From CAWIHS01 sp963836005 (GTDB taxonomy: Bacteria > Pseudomonadota > Gammaproteobacteria > GRL18): DNA of 64,000 bases. Both the position numbers and the translations under genes were made by a program. Below, piece by piece: positions 17,436 through 27,449 of the stretch. The notes beneath the pieces are model-generated. The model searched no databases and had not been told where the DNA came from. It saw only the letters and a list, made by a program, of their open reading frames with translations. Every line of letters begins with the position of its first letter. Within the stretch, counting starts at the first letter, position 1. Where the stretch lies: contig CAWIHS010000001.1 in assembly GCA_963836005.1 (NCBI GenBank), positions 1,009,962-1,073,961 on the forward strand. Reading direction: 5' to 3'.

Positions 17436-17460
17436 TGAGCCGAGTTCCTTGCTCGGCCCA
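17436..17460 (-). terminator. Hairpin after broken sulfatase
   Basis: GCCGAG and CTCGGC form a stem with loop TTCCTTG, 20 bases past the sulfatase stop codon. It is a shortened version of the longer GCAAGCCGAGCCG hairpins behind the sulfatases at 32.4 and 38.4 kb. Confidence 0.5.
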
Positions 17461-17476
17461 TTCCGCACTGCCTGTG

Positions 17477-18503
17477 TTATTTGCGATTCTCCGGCACGTA
17501 TGGATCAGGCGTGCCCGGCTTGATGGGTGGTTCTGCGGCCAGCGACTTCTTATGCTCTACCAGAATCGGCCCAAGCCCCCAACGTGACCAAAATCTACCT
17601 GCCAATGCTCCGGTCACTGGATATTGTTCTTTAGGGTCATCATAGAGGTTGTAAAAGTGAGGCATCGGGAACACGTTCAGTTTCCCAGTACCCAGATCTC
17701 CTTCAAACTCCTTGAACAGCATCTTATAGTTATGCCACTTCACGCCGTGAATATCGTTACCAACATAGACCACAAAGCCGTCTCGACCAGACTCCTCCTG
17801 TTTCCCGAGGAAGAAATCCGTCATGTCCTTACTGTCGATGATACGATCTGTCGGCACCTTACCACCGGCAATGTTTGCCACTGTCGCGAACAGATCAAAC
17901 TGGTGAACGATCTCGTTGGAGACCTTACCTGCCGGAACTTTTCCAGGCCAGCGCACAATAAACGGCACCCGTAACGACCCTTCCTTACCCGTGAAATAGG
18001 AACCACTCCATGGGCCGTTCCATCCCTGGTGATCGGGGGTCATTTCACCGCCGTTATCCGAGGTGAAAATGAAAATAGTATTGTCGGCAATACCCAACTC
18101 ATCCACCTTATCCAGTAATTCACCGGTATAGGCATCGATCGGCGGTTTCAAGCGGTACAGAACCGTTCCCCGTGCGTATGGCATAACGCCCGGTCATCAA
18201 TGCGGCTCGGCTGGGAGTACATTGCGCCTCAACGTTGAAGTTGGTCAGTCGGAGACCTTCACCCGCCAGCTTGTCGATACGCAGTGTCGGCGCGCCGCGG
18301 GTAATGCCACCACCGTAGACGCCAAGCTCACCGTAGCCGAAGTTGTCCATGTTGATCAGAACGATGTTGGGCTTATCGGCCTTTTTAGGAGCTGCCGCCG
18401 CGTCCTGTGGTATTGCAGCAACGGCAATGGTTACCCCCGCCAGTACGCAACCTACCGCTGCCCACTTTCGAGCTTTGCTTACAAAATTAGATTTATTCTT
18501 CAT
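17477..18503 (-). pseudogene. Sulfatase with internal deletion and frameshift
   Basis: The N-terminal part (127 codons) has a signal peptide, the metal site NMDNFGYGE and the catalytic motif CTPSR (Cys95). It matches the intact 38.5-kb sulfatase up to GNGSVPLET. The next bases code DAYTGELLDKVDELG in another frame, which in the intact gene lies about 190 residues later. So a clean deletion of roughly 570 bases removed the middle and put the C-terminal half (235 codons, ending PDPYVPENRK) out of frame. The middle region normally carries conserved Lys/His residues of the active site. It is certainly inactive. It lies just downstream of a three-gene DUF1254 operon. Confidence 0.85.
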
Positions 18504-18635
18504 AATTACCTCTTTTGTAAAGTGTTTATTTCTATTAAATACCCCAGTGCGCTTTCGGCAAGGAGTATATCCCTGAGTCTCTGCGCCCCGCCGCCTCTCT
18601 CGAGTTCTGATCGCAACGCCGTTTCCTCGTTAGGT

Positions 18636-20105
18636 CTATTTGATCTTTTCAAAATCGTTGAGTTGCCAGTTTTTGTCGAAGTAGGGTTGCTCCGGTCCGT
18701 AGAAGCGCATCATTGCGAACCAGTCTTTGCCCGGTACGGTTTTCACCCAGTTCGATTCATAACCCTCGGGTGCTTTCGGGCCAAAATACAGATTGATGGA
18801 ACCGTCCTCATTGGTTTTGAGCTGGTGGTAAGAATCAATGTTGGGGAACCGTGTTCCATTCTTAAGCATCGCGCGGGTTTCGTTGTCGTAGATCGTTAAC
18901 GACCAGAAATCCTTCACCGGTACATTGGGTGGTAAAACCAGGCGATAGGTGTTTTCACCATGCAGGAACTCGCGGTTATTGTCGGTGTAGCTATTTATGT
19001 ATTTTGAACCTTTGCCGACAAAGGCCTTGACCATTCCAGCCGAGGTACCAAAGGCGCTGTAGAAGAACTGCGAACGTTCATCCAGCAGGATACGGTTTTC
19101 TACTTCAAAAAAAGCATTGGGTGTCTGAAATGGTAGCGTCCATGTCTTGCCCGGGTAATACCAGGCTTTCGGATCTCGTGGTGCCAGGAAAAGCGACTGC
19201 ACAATACCGTGTGCCGTTTTTGCCGCTTTCTTCAGAATCTTCTGCATGCGTGCATCGGGCTCGAAGGGCTTACCCTTTTCAATGCCGATGGTGGCAAGCA
19301 TGCCATACATAACCTTGTCTTTATCAGCAACAGGTTCCTGCTGCACCAGATCCGCAAGGTTATAGAACAAACGCTCATCGGTGGGGAACAGCGTGTCAAC
19401 AGGCTTACCGGAAACATTCAGAAACGTCGTCTTCGGCGGGTTATCTTTTTTCGCCAGCGAATAGATGCGGGTTTGTTTCATCCGTGCGACGGCATTTGCT
19501 GTCGAGCCGTTCTCGATATAACCGCGCAGAACGACCATTACACCGTAGGTGGGCGAGCGAGCCACGAAATAACCTTCGGGCACATCACCCTCGTACCCAG
19601 GCGGTAGCACCAGGAACTTGCCTCCCTTGCCTTTATCGGGACCGGTTGCGCCGATATCAACAATCGGTTGATCCCACATACTGTCCAGCATGGCAGCCAG
19701 CTTTGGTGGTGCTTCAAGTACTGTTGGCCCGTCTTTTTTCAGATCCAGGTAATTAAACACATAGACCACCTGGCTGTTGGGCGTGAGCATGACGGTCTCG
19801 TTGTCCATCAGGTCTGCCCAGATCGGCACATTAGTGTTCGGAGTAGCGCCAAAGGTATCCACCAGGGACTTACGTAACGAATACATATACATCGAGGGGA
19901 TCGACCAGAGATAGGCCTGCACCGCTCGCTGGTAGTCGAGCTCGTCGTAATATCCCTGGATGGATTCCTGCGTAAGCGTACCCTCGGAGCCTGCCGTTGA
20001 TGCAGTGCTTTGAGTCTCGTCATGGCTCTCGGTGCACGCAGTTAATACGAGGCTGACTGCTATAATCGTCGTAACCAGCCCCTTAGTAAGTAGTTCTGTT
20101 TTCAT
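18636..20105 (-). CDS. DUF1254/DUF1214 lipoprotein
   Basis: 489 aa. Unlike its relatives it has a lipoprotein signal: LTKGLVTTIIAVSLVLTACT, with lipobox LTAC and Cys at about 24, so it should be anchored to a membrane rather than soluble. Residue +2 is Thr, which favours the outer membrane. DUF1254 half: RAVQAYLWSIPSMYMYSLRK, TGPDKGKGGKFLVLPPGYEG. DUF1214 half: NVPVKDFWSLTIYDNETRAM, MRFYGPEQPYFDKNWQLNDF. It is the third gene of a minus-strand set of three DUF1254 genes (gaps about 40 and 75 bp counting the leader ORF). Its start overlaps the stop of a 47-codon leader ORF as ATGA, implying translational coupling. A piece nearly identical to its middle occurs in the mosaic remnant at 1.5 kb. 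Confidence 0.88.
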   Translation of the reverse strand: MKTELLTKGLVTTIIAVSLVLTACTESHDETQSTASTAGSEGTLTQESIQGYYDELDYQRAVQAYLWSIPSMYMYSLRKSLVDTFGATPNTNVPIWADLMDNETVMLTPNSQVVYVFNYLDLKKDGPTVLEAPPKLAAMLDSMWDQPIVDIGATGPDKGKGGKFLVLPPGYEGDVPEGYFVARSPTYGVMVVLRGYIENGSTANAVARMKQTRIYSLAKKDNPPKTTFLNVSGKPVDTLFPTDERLFYNLADLVQQEPVADKDKVMYGMLATIGIEKGKPFEPDARMQKILKKAAKTAHGIVQSLFLAPRDPKAWYYPGKTWTLPFQTPNAFFEVENRILLDERSQFFYSAFGTSAGMVKAFVGKGSKYINSYTDNNREFLHGENTYRLVLPPNVPVKDFWSLTIYDNETRAMLKNGTRFPNIDSYHQLKTNEDGSINLYFGPKAPEGYESNWVKTVPGKDWFAMMRFYGPEQPYFDKNWQLNDFEKIK

Positions 20106-20245
20106 GTTAAATTCCTCATTTCAGGCGAACGATATCGTCTGGTTTCCTCGGCGATAACGGGGTTACCGAAAGCCAGTAGTGACCCGATCATTACCAGCGT
20201 GCCCAGTGATTTACTTTTCATTGTTTGAATATTTTTCACTCTCAT
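20102..20245 (-). other. Orphan leader ORF (47 aa), secreted-gene N-terminal relic
   Basis: MRVKNIQTMKSKSLGTLVMI, then GSLLAFGNPVIAEE, reads as a signal peptide with cleavage after VIA, and then stops 15 residues later. TGA overlaps the ATG of the following lipoprotein gene. It is probably the start of a deleted secreted protein, now serving only as a coupled upstream ORF. Confidence 0.6.
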
Positions 20246-20282
20246 GATCAACCCTTTATTTCTTGAATCTGTTTGTTTGCTT

Positions 20283-21806
20283 TTACTTCACCAATTCAAC
20301 TTCACTGGGGCGCCAGGTTTTGTCAATCCATGCTTGTCCAGGTCCGTACATACGTAGTGCTACCCACCAACTTTTTCCTGGAATTGTTTGTAACCAATTC
20401 CCTTCTTTGCCTTTTGGTGCTTTAGGAGCAAAATAGATGTCGTAAGAGCCATCAGCATTTTTCTTGACCCCTTCAGTCTGGCTACCTAAGGTTGGATATT
20501 GCTGGTCAGTTTGAAGCTGCGAACGTGTCTGCGTGTCATACATGGTCAATGCCCAGAAATCTTTTACTGGCACATTAGCTGGCAGCGTTAACTTATATGT
20601 TTTACTACCATCGAGCGCTTGCTTATTAGCATCTAATGCAGCTAAACCATAATCCGAGCCTTTACCTGGCACAGTAACCGCCATAGCAGGCGATACTACT
20701 ATGTAGCCATAGTGGAAGAACGCACGCCCATCTAAGTCGTACGCGCCATTCTTTTTAAACGTGGTATTTTTATAAGCGTAGGGCGTCATCCATGCGCTTT
20801 CTTCACCATAGGTCATGTTACCCGGATTGCGAGGAAAATAGCTGATCGAGCGCACAGCTGCACTAGCGATTGCAGCGGCATCGGTAAGAATTTTCTTCAT
20901 TCGTGCGTCAGGGGCAAATGGTTTACCTTTTTCAATACCAATGGCCGCCATCATGCCTTTAGCTTCAGGACCTAAGTAGTCATCTGGTTCACCTTGGATC
21001 AGATCATGAAGCATCCCAAAGGCGCTGTAATCGCTCGGCAAAATTGTATTCATTTTCTTGCCAGTAACATTGGTAAACTTGGTTTTTGGTGGGTTATTTT
21101 TTGTTGATAGCGGATACACTTTTAAGTTAGCACGAATGTTGGCAGATGCTTTTGAAATCGCTTTATCAAGTGGTAATTTTTTGTCTAAATAGCCACGGTT
21201 AAACACCCAAAGACCGTTAGTTTTTGATGGTACAACGAAATAGCCTTTTGGAACTTCACCTTTGTAACCCGGTGGTAGTACTAAATACTTACCGCCTTTA
21301 CCTTTGTCAGGACCTGCAACACCTAAATCAGTCATGTAATGAAATGCCATGTCATCTAATACACCTAGCATGCCCTCTGGCAAGTCGATAACGACGGGGC
21401 CATCTTTAGCAAGGTCGAGAAAACCATACGCATACATAGTCGACGTATTACCCGTTAGTAATAACGTTTTAGAATCCATCAAGTTATCCCAAATACAGAT
21501 TTCATTTACTGCTTTACAACCTGCCTTTGCCTGCCCTTCACGGATCATATACATAGACAACATAGGAATGGAGTTCATGAGTACATTCACCGCTCGCGAA
21601 CGGTCGAGATAATCATAGGCAGCTTCAACCGTTTTATCCGTTGGTACACCATCAAAATAGTTAAGTGTACCTATCGAGGTTTCTACCTCGGCCGGAGCCG
21701 TGATCGCTGCCGGAATCGGTGTGGTCATTTTCAGTTCAGGTGGTTGAGCTGAAACAATAGTCGTCAGACCGGTCAGTGCCAAAATGAGTGGAATTTGTCT
21801 TTTCAT
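20283..21806 (-). CDS. DUF1254/DUF1214 secreted protein (AT-rich copy)
   Basis: 507 aa with a short signal peptide (MKRQIPLILALTGLTTIVSA). DUF1254 half: SIGTLNYFDGVPTDKTVEAA, SIPMLSMYMIREGQ, AGPDKGKGGKYLVLPPGYKG. DUF1214 half: NVPVKDFWALTMYDTQTRSQ, LRMYGPGQAWIDKTWRPSEV. Two Cys (about positions 97 and 103, KAGCKAVNEICIW) are not seen in the other copies. Its codons are clearly richer in A/T at third positions than the GC-rich neighbour at 21.9 kb, which suggests separate origin. It lies 75 bp downstream of that neighbour and in the same direction, so they may share a transcript. The family reaction is unknown. Confidence 0.9.
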   Translation of the reverse strand: MKRQIPLILALTGLTTIVSAQPPELKMTTPIPAAITAPAEVETSIGTLNYFDGVPTDKTVEAAYDYLDRSRAVNVLMNSIPMLSMYMIREGQAKAGCKAVNEICIWDNLMDSKTLLLTGNTSTMYAYGFLDLAKDGPVVIDLPEGMLGVLDDMAFHYMTDLGVAGPDKGKGGKYLVLPPGYKGEVPKGYFVVPSKTNGLWVFNRGYLDKKLPLDKAISKASANIRANLKVYPLSTKNNPPKTKFTNVTGKKMNTILPSDYSAFGMLHDLIQGEPDDYLGPEAKGMMAAIGIEKGKPFAPDARMKKILTDAAAIASAAVRSISYFPRNPGNMTYGEESAWMTPYAYKNTTFKKNGAYDLDGRAFFHYGYIVVSPAMAVTVPGKGSDYGLAALDANKQALDGSKTYKLTLPANVPVKDFWALTMYDTQTRSQLQTDQQYPTLGSQTEGVKKNADGSYDIYFAPKAPKGKEGNWLQTIPGKSWWVALRMYGPGQAWIDKTWRPSEVELVK

Positions 21807-21881
21807 GTTGATGTTCTCTCTTTAGTTGATTTTAGAAGAAAGCAATTCAAGGCGGATGCACTAGCAACCGCCTCGACCTTT

Positions 21882-23450
21882 CTATTTGATGTATTCCGAG
21901 AAGTCCTTGACCTTGTTGACGGTCGGGAACTTGTACTCGTCGTTGAATGCCTTCTCGGTGGCGCCATACATACGCAAGTAGGGGAACCAGCCGCGCCCCG
22001 GCAGGGTCTGCACGTGGTTGGCTTCCCAGCCCTCAGGCGGAGCATCGGGACCGAGCAGCACATAGAAGGACCCATCGGCGTTCATCCGGATGCCCTCGGT
22101 CTTGCTGCCCGCCGTTGCCTTGCCTCCGGCTGCACCTTCCCGGTTGTCGATGATGGTGCGCGTGTCCGTGTCATAGACGACGATCGACCAGAACAGGTTC
22201 GCGGGCACATCCTTCTCAACGCGGATCACATAGTTGTTTCCGCCCTGCAGGCGTTGGCCCTCTTCGTCCTCGAATTTGCCGATGTAGAGCTGGGCTTTAC
22301 CCGGCTTGGGCATGGTCATGGCCGGAGAAGTGGTGATCGCCTCATAGGTATAGCGAGTGCGGGGGTCGATAGCATCCCAGTACTTCATCCGGTTGGTGTA
22401 CTTCTGACCGTCGCCCCAGGTGCCACCGAGGATCATCCGCCAGTTGTTCTGGCGCAGGACGCCCTCCATCCGCTCGTTGTAGACCAGGGCCTTGGCCATC
22501 AGCTCACCGGTCTCAGCGGCGTCGATGAGGATTTTCTTCTGGCGCTCGGTCGGGTTGAAGGGTTTGTCCTTCTCGATGCCGAGCTGGCGTAGCCAGTACA
22601 TGAAGAAGCGGTCGCGATCCTGGACCACCTCCCTGTTGATCGCCGTATGCAGCATTTCCCAGTAGGCCAGGCCGCGCGGCTGGTATTCAGCCGTAAACTT
22701 GTCATCACCGGGGATGATATCGACCGGCGTCGGTTTATCACCGTAGTTATAGATTTTCAGTTTACCGGTGAACGCCTTGACCTCATCTTCTGTGCCGATT
22801 AATCGGAAAAGCCAGTAAGCCTGATCGGTACTAATTTCCATGATCCGCAAATCGTCGCTGCGCTCCGGCACCATATCCGCGGGGGTATTGGGCCCCACGA
22901 CCGCCACCAGATCGCCTTTGCCGTCATTCGGGCCGAAGACGCCATAGTCGCCCGGACTCTGCTCCCACATGTCATTGATCATGCCCACTGCTACGCCGGG
23001 CGGAATCTCCAAAATCACGGCGCTTTCCCGGGTATTTCCGAAACCCCAGAAATAGTCCGTGGTCTCGTTGGCCGTAAGTATGCCTCTGCGTTCGTTGAAG
23101 CTCTTGACTGCGACGATCTTGTTGTAATCGTAGTCCGGGTAATTCTCCACATAGCCCAGGTGCCAGCGTGTCATGCCCACGATCGGCAGACCCCAGAGGT
23201 AGAGCTGCGTGGCCCGCTGGTGATCCATGAGATCGTAGATCTTGTCGGCCTCGCCGGGCGCCGGGAAGCTGTGGTCGAGCTCGAAGTCACCGCCCATGGT
23301 CTCGACCGTCCCGGTGATCGGCATCAGGCTCTGGAACTCTTTTTCACTCTGTTGTTTGGGAATTTGTTGCTCCGCCCCGGCGGTGCTCATCAGACCGGTC
23401 ATCATGAAACCGACTCCCAATGCTTTGATAAATTTATTTGATTTCATCAT
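21882..23450 (-). CDS. DUF1254/DUF1214 secreted protein (divergent GC-rich subgroup)
   Basis: 522 aa. The signal peptide spans residues 1-26 (core ALGVGFMMTGLMSTAGAEQ). It differs from the others in several family motifs: FGPNDGKGDLVAVVGP replaces GPDKGKGGKYLVLPPGY, and the C-terminus is RGWFPYLRMYGATEKAFNDE then YKFPTVNKVKDFSEYI rather than W.P.E.ELVK. The DUF1214 core NLFWSIVVYDTDTRTIID is kept. It follows the 87-aa regulator-linked gene, with operator-like site C 73 bases before the start, so it is probably the first target gene of the second MalT-like regulator. Third positions are GC-rich compared with the next gene. Confidence 0.88.
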   Translation of the reverse strand: MMKSNKFIKALGVGFMMTGLMSTAGAEQQIPKQQSEKEFQSLMPITGTVETMGGDFELDHSFPAPGEADKIYDLMDHQRATQLYLWGLPIVGMTRWHLGYVENYPDYDYNKIVAVKSFNERRGILTANETTDYFWGFGNTRESAVILEIPPGVAVGMINDMWEQSPGDYGVFGPNDGKGDLVAVVGPNTPADMVPERSDDLRIMEISTDQAYWLFRLIGTEDEVKAFTGKLKIYNYGDKPTPVDIIPGDDKFTAEYQPRGLAYWEMLHTAINREVVQDRDRFFMYWLRQLGIEKDKPFNPTERQKKILIDAAETGELMAKALVYNERMEGVLRQNNWRMILGGTWGDGQKYTNRMKYWDAIDPRTRYTYEAITTSPAMTMPKPGKAQLYIGKFEDEEGQRLQGGNNYVIRVEKDVPANLFWSIVVYDTDTRTIIDNREGAAGGKATAGSKTEGIRMNADGSFYVLLGPDAPPEGWEANHVQTLPGRGWFPYLRMYGATEKAFNDEYKFPTVNKVKDFSEYIK

Positions 23451-23521
23451 TTTTCTCCTCTAGTTATTACCATTGTTTGTTTCACCTGTCACAAGCTTAA
23501 TCAATTGAAACTTGAAAGTAG

Positions 23522-23546
23522 TCACCCAAAACGGGTGAATTATGGC
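23522..23546. promoter_or_regulatory. Operator-like G-box, site C
   Basis: TCACCC, AAAAC, GGGTGA form a perfect 6-bp inverted repeat. ATTAT and GGC follow, keeping the 11-bp spacing of the other sites, although the G-runs are weaker. It lies 73 bp before the DUF1254 start at 23450. Confidence 0.5.
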
Positions 23547-23556
23547 TGACTGAGAA

Positions 23557-23820
23557 TCAGACAGTGGAGGCTACTTTGCCCAGATAGCTCACCGAGCGCA
23601 GAACCAGGTGAAGTTCGTACAAGGTTTTTATAATACCGGCAAGCTCAGACTGATCCCGGATAGCACCTTGTAATACGGTCACTTCTATACCGCTATCAGG
23701 CACATAGGAAGAAACCTGCATCGCACCTAAACGACTCCACCAGTCTTTATGCAATCGACCTTGCACTTCTATACGGTAAAACCCCGGTGCTGAAAAAGCT
23801 GATTCATTGGCTTTAGACAT
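23557..23820 (-). CDS. Small regulator-linked protein (87 aa)
   Basis: Paralogue of the 90-aa protein at 4.7 kb. The shared positions are APGFYRIEVQGRLHKDWWSR, the L.AMQV segment, VTVLQGAIRDQSELAGII and LYELHLVLRSVSYL. It is soluble and has no signal. It is located 112 bp after the second MalT-like regulator, with operator-like site D between them and site C after it, just as the first copy is placed relative to its regulator. It belongs to a widespread, uncharacterised small family often found near MalT-like regulators. A role as modulator of the STAND regulator or as an early output of it is inference. Confidence 0.75.
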   Translation of the reverse strand: MSKANESAFSAPGFYRIEVQGRLHKDWWSRLGAMQVSSYVPDSGIEVTVLQGAIRDQSELAGIIKTLYELHLVLRSVSYLGKVASTV

Positions 23821-23906
23821 AAACTTTACTTCCCATGATTACTAACCGGCCGAACTGAAAGTTTTCCGGATGAAATAATGATTGCTCAGGAAGGTGTTTT
23901 GCGAAA

Positions 23907-23932
23907 CCCCCAAAACGGGGGAAAATAAGGGG
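23907..23932. promoter_or_regulatory. Operator-like G-box, site D
   Basis: CCCCC, AAAAC, GGGGG form an inverted repeat. AAAATAA and GGGG follow, with G-run starts 11-12 bp apart. It touches the stop codon of the regulator gene and lies 87 bp before the 87-aa gene. Confidence 0.6.
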
Positions 23933-26667
23933 CTATTGATTCATTTCTTTTGCAGTAATCATTTGCCTGGCCATTGCCGCCGCATCACGGCGATTGTGCA
24001 CATCCAGTTTCTGGTAAAGCCTTTTTATGTGGCTTTTAACGGTCTCTGGTGAAACAAACAGACGTGCGGCAATTTCTTTATTCTGCAGGCGTTGCGCCAA
24101 CAGTTCCAAAATAGACAGTTCGCGCCGGGTCAGTTTTTCCTGAATCAAGCTGGAGATGCCAACCGGGTCAGGCTCATTCGCCACTTTTCTTTCTGTGGAA
24201 ACAGATGCACTGCTTAACAGTGACACCAGCTGATGGCTGAAATCCGATATTTTCTGCTGCTGATGCAGACGAGCCATAAGTGCAGCCATTGGTTGACCCA
24301 GTTCCAGAAAAGGACGTACCCAGCCGCCTGGTGTTGCCATTTGAAGGGTTTTAACCAGGCACGCAATCGCCTCTTCTGCACGCCCAAGTTTTTCCAGGGC
24401 CAGGCTGCGCAAGGCTCCGGCTTCAAGCTCATGGTTGACCAGGTTCCATGATTGACTGCGAGTTACTATTTCTTCCAGCAGATCACAAGCACGCTTCAGA
24501 CTTTCTTCACTACCCTGTGCAATCCACACTCGTGTGCGGCAAAGCGCAGGCACTTCCAGCCACATAAACATCTCCGCAAATTCTGGCGGTTCAGTGTTGT
24601 TGCCAGCCCAGACAGATGCGTTGACCAGATCACCCCGCAGTACATCAATACGTGCCTTGCAGGACTGCGCGATGTACAGATAAGCGGGATCGCTCAGTTC
24701 CTCAGCGAAATTCTGTAACAGCAGCGTCGTTTGACTTGCCCTATCCCACTGGCCCATCAGTTCCTGGGTAAGCGCCAGGCCGGCAAGGCTCTCGACTGCT
24801 GCGATGCGATGCAGGATATAACGCTGTTCAACCGCGACTTCGAAGTGGCGCGCAGCCTGTTCCAGTTCATGTCTATGCAGGAATGTGCAGGCCCGCATGT
24901 ATGAACTCCAGGCTTTCGTGTATTGGATGTTACCAGCGGTCGCCACAGACTCAAGGTGTACCGCTGCGGATCTCGCGTGATGCAAATCCCCTGACATCAG
25001 GTGGGCAAAGAACAGACCGGCGACCAGACGTGAAAAATATACACCCTGTTTATTGGATGCTTCCTGGACCCGCCTGTTGAGGGCCTCGATCGCCTGCTTT
25101 GTTTGGCCGCACATGTGCAGGCTCAGGGCATCCTGCAATTCAAGTAGCCCCGCATACAACGGCAGATCTTCGCTCAACCTGAGCCGTGCTTCGGCAAAGC
25201 AGGTATGCGCCTGCTTGCCGTTCCCCGACCAGTAGAAAACTTCACCCTGCAGAAGCCGAAACTCCCCCCACAGGGCAGTTTCTTTCGCCTGTTCATCGAG
25301 ATGTTCGGCGACTCGATCCAGGATCGCCGGCAAAGCCCAGATCTGAAACCGCTCGTAAGCAATCCACGCCCGTGCAAGCAAAAGGTTAGGCCGGTGTTCC
25401 TTGATTGAGGGCAACATCTCCAGCCAGCGTTCTATCACATACCAGTTATCCGCATTGAGCTGAGCATGGCGATAACGCTCAACAATCTCTACAGCCGCCA
25501 GTTCATCACCTCCCTCAAGGGCATGGTGAATTGCTTCTTCAATGAATTCATTCTTTTCAAACCAGAGGCTAGCGGTAATGTGAAGCGCCCTGATCGTCTG
25601 TGTATCTAGTCGTGAAGCCAGCTCACGCTGCAATAACTCCTGGAACAGGTGGTGATACCGATACCACTCTCCCCTGCTATCCAGCGGAATCATAAACAGA
25701 TTTTCTTTGTAGGCAGACTGCAGGAATAACTTGCCGTCCAGCAAGACATTCGATACATCATGAGATTGATTACAGAGCACATCACAAAGTGGTGCACAAA
25801 ACCTGTCCAGCACAGCGGTTCTGATTAAACAGTCGCGTACATCATGAGGCAGTGTTGCCAATACTTCACTAACCAGGTATGCCTGTATCTCACGGGTACC
25901 ACCATGGAAACGCGAGAGCAGCTCATCAGTATCAGAAGAGTGACGTAATGCTAACGCCACAAGCTTCAGACCAACAACCCAGCCTTCCAACTCCCGATCC
26001 AGATTAAGCAGCGCAGTTTCACTTGCTTCAGCCCCGACTGTCTTTTTAAGTAGCAAGCGAGTTTCACTCAGGTTCAGGCGCAGATCCAGCAGCCGAATAT
26101 CTGTCACCTGTTCCAGTGCACGTTGCCTTTCAAGAGACAAGGGCGGGTCGAGACGCGTGATAATGATGAGATGCAGTGGGATGGGTGGATGCGCAAGTAA
26201 CCTTTCCAGCAAATCATGGATCGGAGAAGCTGCATTGATACGATGATAGTCATCAAGCACAAGAATAAACGGTTGCTCTATGTCATCGAGCTCATTAGCG
26301 AGTACTGCTGCAAGTATATTGACAGAAGGTAACTCCGCTGCCTTGAGCAGGTTATGCGTCTGTTCACAGACACCAGCATATGTCTGGCGCAGGGCTACTA
26401 CGATATAGGTTAAAAAGATCCGCAGATCACTGTCATCTGCATCCAGCGATAACCAGACCGACGGCCAGTCATTTCTTCCAGCCAACTGGCAACCAGCATA
26501 CTTTTACCGTATCCGGCTGGTGCAGAGACCAGTATCAGTGGACGAGTACGCTCTTTATTTAGCAGTTCATCAAGGTACTCGCGCTTAACCAGGTCGACCG
26601 GCAAAGGTGGCCGATGCAGTTTTGTCTGCAGCACCACATCAATATTTTCAAAAGATTCTGTACCCAT
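23933..26667 (-). CDS. MalT-like STAND LuxR regulator with one frameshift
   Basis: Two frames together encode about 911 aa, the usual size of MalT-like activators. The first 72 or so codons give FENIDVVLQTKLHRPPLPVD and the P-loop SAPAGYGKSML. At about 26480 the frame breaks inside SWLEE-NDWPSVWLSL: one extra A in GAAGAAATGAC would join both parts exactly as in the 5.2-kb paralogue (SAWLEQSDWDSTWLSL). The rest has Walker-B-like PFILVLDDYHRI, TPR-like helices, and a C-terminal LuxR HTH (LTRRELSILELL, KEIAARLFVSPETVKSHIKR). No receiver domain is present, so activation should be by ligand, as for maltotriose with MalT, not by phosphorylation. It is followed by its small partner gene and DUF1254 genes. 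If the frameshift is real the regulator is dead. Confidence 0.85.
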
Positions 26668-26869
26668 ACCTCCCAGTCAGCCATATTTTTTCTCATATGG
26701 CAACTACCTACATAGTCACAAAGATACTTCTGTCAAAAATCCAGCAATAAAATAACTGGCAGTTAAATTTATTCTTATTTAAGGCTGATGCGGCATCAAT
26801 CTCGGTGAGAGATAAAAACGTAAGCGCTTGAATAACGCAGCACACGCAGGAGTGTTTATCTATCCGTCA

Positions 26870-26952
26870 CTAGATGCGCTCAAAATCGTTCATCACCCAG
26901 GTCTTTTCAATATAGCCTTCGAGCGGATCATAGAAACGGAACACCACGAAGT
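26870..26952 (-). pseudogene. DUF1214 C-terminal scrap
   Basis: Reads FVVFRFYDPLEGYIEKTWVM then NDFERI-stop, the last 27 codons of a DUF1254/DUF1214 protein close to the one at 15.2 kb. It ends at CGAAG, where the duplicated TPR tail begins. The same pentamer marks the equivalent join at 29.6 kb. Confidence 0.7.
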
Positions 26953-26954
26953 AA

Positions 26955-27449
26955 TTAATGTAAGATTTTCTCATATTGATTAGCTTTACTTTCATCTCCA
27001 ATTTCTCTATTAATTGAGACAAGCGCGTTAACAATATCAACACTGCGTGGAAACTTTTTGTAAGCCTCTTCTAACACATCAACAGCCTCCTCCGCTTTAC
27101 CTGTTGAGTTCAAGGCAATTGCATAGACATAGATGTATCGTTCATTGCTCACTGAACTTTCTGCTGCCATACGCAGATAGTTAACCGCTTGTGGTAATTT
27201 TTTCTGCCGCACAAACACCAATCCCAGTGCGTGTTGAATGGCTGCTGTATCCCTGACTTTAAACAGAGCCTTCTGCAATAATTTCACCCCTGCTGCATCA
27301 TCATCTAAAGCCCGATAAAGATCAGCTAAATATAAATAGGCAGGCACATAAAAAGGCGCGGTGGATATTGCCTGTTGATAAAATTGTTTAGCTTTTGGGT
27401 TGAAGGGGACGGAGGGATTATTTTTTAACCACTTTTTTAAATTGGTCAT
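26955..27449 (-). pseudogene. Duplicated TPR tail of the cytochrome c protein
   Basis: The 164-codon frame repeats the last 145 or so residues of the cytochrome/TPR gene at 29.6-31.8 kb almost exactly: KQFYQQAISTAPFYVPAYLY, ALGLVFVRQKKLPQAVNYLR, AEEAVDVLEEAYKKFPRSVD. It encodes about three TPR units. The first 18 codons (MTNLKKWLKNNPSVPF..) are not part of the cytochrome. They come from the palindromic repeat element overlapping here and also found at 42.8 kb. No haem motif or signal is included, so it would be a cytoplasmic stub at best. This copy lacks the one-base insertion that breaks the parent gene. Confidence 0.75.

Noticed and set aside
18222..18899. 225-aa plus-strand frame across sulfatase and DUF1254 gene
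   Set aside because: Antisense to two recognisable genes and no domain seen.
21795..22592. 265-aa plus-strand frame
   Set aside because: Antisense to the GC-rich DUF1254 gene, whose own frame has a signal peptide and both domains.
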